From Cloeon dipterum (Eukaryota; Arthropoda; Insecta; Ephemeroptera; Baetidae), in assembly GCF_949628265.1 (NCBI RefSeq), contig NC_088789.1, positions 34,837,883-34,901,882 on the forward strand: a DNA stretch of 64,000 nucleotides, in the 5' to 3' direction. This document shows positions 62,401-64,000 of the stretch, one piece after another (within the stretch, counting starts at the first letter, position 1; each line of letters opens with the position of its first letter). Under the pieces are notes generated by a model, which made no database searches, was not told the DNA's origin, and saw nothing but the letters and a program-made list of their open reading frames with translations. A program made the translations under genes and the position numbers.

Positions 62401-62532
62401 GCCGAGCTGTTGCGCGTGCGGGGCCATTTGGAGAGCGAGGTGCGCGTGCGCAGACGCTCTCTGCAGGTGGAGCGGCGGCAGGTCGCCCCCCTCCGCGCCC
62501 AATTCCCCTCCACTCTCGACATCAGTGGCTGA
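53488..62532 (+). CDS. divergent tektin
   Basis: Seven exons: 53488-53524, 53923-54106, 56186-56492, 57519-57721, 59739-59961, 60013-60170 and 62322-62532. Phases agree and give 440 residues, the normal tektin length. Tektins are coiled-coil filament proteins inside axonemal doublet microtubules, so this is a ciliary or sperm-tail component. Family marks are the W-H-x-x-N segment after a short head, the N-A-E-C-L-E-R-R-R-N-R-L-E-R-D-L block at the end of coil 1B, the E-Q-V-E-R-D-W-x-x-K-E block in exon 4, ELRSRIDEAL and the QADAVDDALERR block in exon 5, and PLRVAQQRLQTR in exon 6. The nonapeptide normally reading RPNVELCRD is altered here to RPQPAENCTD. Paralogue assignment (tektin 1 to 5) is not possible by eye. 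Introns are long (up to 2.15 kb) and contain ACCCTGA palindromes and a dispersed repeat. Confidence 0.85.
54755..55370 (+). repeat. dispersed repeat family member in a tektin intron
   Basis: The same order of blocks as 47855-48460: 'ctcggagcggatctcaggtcgcggtaccctgaaaaaggtcg', 'tgaggggtcgtg', 'ggggcatcgactggtac', 'ggcccatagggtcccgcctgggcccc', and an end near 'cgaaacgcgtcgattg'. It lies in tektin intron 2. Confidence 0.7.
56620..57020. repeat. second cluster of ACCCTGA palindromes
   Basis: Copies at about 56626 (with a longer spacer), 56755, 56882, 56910 and 56998 lie within 400 bases of a tektin intron. They have the same conserved arms and variable centre as those in SHPRH introns. Half sites (TACCCTGAAAAAGG) are dense just upstream at 55920-56160. 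Confidence 0.65.
57722..59738 (+). other. tektin intron 4
   Basis: No second gene is supported. At 58300-58440 there is a patch of degenerate internal repeats on a 'ggtggat-c-aggtg' theme, about 20 bases per unit. A CAG run of about eight lies near 58753. Confidence 0.45.
60171..62321 (+). other. tektin intron 6
   Basis: A 2.15-kb intron with runs of CCCTCC-type pyrimidines in the first 900 bases. I see no gene, fold-back or family repeat in it. Confidence 0.5.
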
Positions 62533-62739
62533 ATATCAACTCAACAGCGGGAAATACTGAATGTAGTGGTTTTTTAGGATTTTTAGGAAATAAAATCAAT
62601 ATCATTACAAATTTTAACTCAAATTATTTTTTACCTGACAACCTTCCCCTCATTTTTTAAAGATATTTTGATTCCCCAATATATATTTCTGTATTTTATT
62701 TTACATTTTACACATAACATTTAATACAGCTTTTTAATT

Positions 62740-63130
62740 TTTGAAGTCCAAAGTACAGATTTGTGACATTTCAAACTTTTGTTTTCGGGGCCCAAACGGG
62801 GCCCTTTGGGCCGGATGGCAATGATTAAAGCATCAATCGATGCCCCTTGGTAAGGAGCATCCATCTGTGTTCAGTTTTTGAAAATCGGACCATTTTTCGA
62901 ATTTTAAAGAATTTTTTTCTAGGAATTTTTTCGAAAAAGTTGAAATTTTTAATAAAATGGTTTTATTTTTATTAAAATTCGGTCGTTTATCCGATTTTTG
63001 ACCACGAACCCTCATAGGACAGATCTTGGACGGGGCTTTGATTAAGCGTACCTTACTGACCTTTTTCAGGGTACCCCGACCTGAGATCCGCCCCCAAGCC
63101 GGTTTTTTTATGCTTTTTCAGTACTTTTGA
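62740..63130 (-). repeat. dispersed repeat family member downstream of tektin
   Basis: Reverse-orientation copy: 'ggggcccaaacggggccctttgggcc' near 62788, 'atcgatgccccttggtaaggagc', 'accctcataggacagatcttgg', and the end module 'gacctttttcagggtaccccgacctgagatccg' near 63059-63091. Confidence 0.7.
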
Positions 63131-64000
63131 GCACATTTTGCTATACTCTGGTGTGCTATTTCATCTTTTCCTGTCTTAAACCTTCCTCAGGTCACGCGAC
63201 CTAAGGTTTGGTCGGCTCCAAGGGACGCAAAGCCACTTGTTTTATGTTTTCATAAATTTTCCAATGCTCAAGAAAATATCGCAATACATTTTTCCGCTCA
63301 ATAGACGCCCAGCTGCGATATGAAAAGCTATTTATCCGAGTTGAGCGTTGCAGGGTTGCTTCTGAAGTCGATATATATAGAAATTGTGAATTGTGCTTTT
63401 TGCCGCCGCTTTGAGAAAGCAGTTTATTGTCGGGTTTCCGTCCGGCGGTGCAATCAGGCGTCGACAATAGCTGCATTCGCCTCCAGCTGCAAAAACTTTG
63501 CCGCTCGCAAAATTTATTTGACTCGCTTTGCTGTGTGACGCCTCGATTGAAAAGAAGAAAATGTTATTGAACCCGGGCAAACAACAAACTTTATATGAAC
63601 GGTTGCCACGCAGATATTCTCGAGATATTTATTATTTATTAGTTTAAATAAAAGTAGTAACTAATTTTTATTGATTTAACTCGTGGAGGGTGGAAAGTGG
63701 CAACCCTAGCGCCTCTTTGGTGGCCGTTGGGCAAATTGGAGCCGACCCAATTACCGAATTACTCCAGAATTTCTTTCCGCGCCGACGAACACGCTCCGAT
63801 AATTGACCGAACGAACGAACGTCGATATTTTTTTATTGTCCGCTCTGCCGCACCGATGGAAATAAGAGGCAATAAAGGGTTTTTCCTTTTATTTAATCAC
63901 CAATGAATATTTGCATTTAAATAAAGATTCGGGACTAATTGTGGATGCCTGTCTTGTCTTCCTCCGGATTATCGTGCTCTCACAAAAAGAGAAGAGAAGA
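63131..64000. other. right-hand spacer
   Basis: No gene is supported. Open frames of 60-90 codons occur on both strands but lack splice support, motifs or counterparts. Confidence 0.4.

Noticed and set aside
1-64000. CRISPR arrays, bacterial operons, tRNA or rRNA genes
   Set aside because: None seen. Direct repeats here are ankyrin units or eukaryotic interspersed repeats.

Overview
The window is nuclear DNA from an animal, most likely an arthropod. Multi-exon genes use GT-AG introns, intergenic DNA is AT-rich, and there are many fold-back repeats. The recognisable genes are metazoan (SHPRH, Mlf, a tektin, and NACHT-ankyrin receptors). SHPRH is, to my knowledge, absent from Drosophila, which would point to a non-dipteran. 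The species cannot be named from sequence alone.

Layout. From about 0.4 to 15.85 kb (copy A) and from about 18.4 to 41.8 kb (copy B) the window carries two direct copies of one segment. Each copy contains, in order, an upstream decayed exon, a CRE-bearing 5' exon, a giant caspase / caspase-like / NACHT / ankyrin gene on the plus strand, and the 3' end of SHPRH on the minus strand, tail to tail with the receptor. In copy A the SHPRH part is only a 3' fragment. In copy B it is the full gene, running to 49.5 kb. More SHPRH scraps at 1-55 and 2600-2760 suggest an array that extends to the left. Past SHPRH lie Mlf (50.0-52.1 kb) and a divergent tektin (53.5-62.5 kb), both on the plus strand. A small secreted-peptide gene (minus, about 1.7 kb) and a decayed multi-exon minus-strand gene (17.2-18.8 kb) complete the set.

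The notable system is the pair of receptor genes. I assembled ten coding exons for each by matching the two copies. All phases fit and both totals are multiples of three (2503 and 2020 residues). The predicted protein starts with a short leader and a caspase domain that keeps the His/Cys dyad. A second complete caspase fold follows that has lost both catalytic residues, then a NACHT NTPase, then a very long ankyrin region. This is an NLR-like architecture with its own protease and a pseudo-protease, arranged like a built-in caspase/c-FLIP pair. The ankyrin part contains a 96-bp (32-residue) unit array that differs in number between copies (4 versus 12). The second copy has lost its C-terminal tail by a frameshift and a stop.

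The first coding intron of copy B has grown from about 110 bp to about 6.95 kb through a 6.8-kb insertion with inverted termini and a 4-bp target duplication. That insertion contains a fold-back of about 2 kb. Elsewhere a dispersed repeat family of about 600 bp and a short recurring palindrome (ACCCTGA-nn-TCAGGGT) populate introns and spacers.
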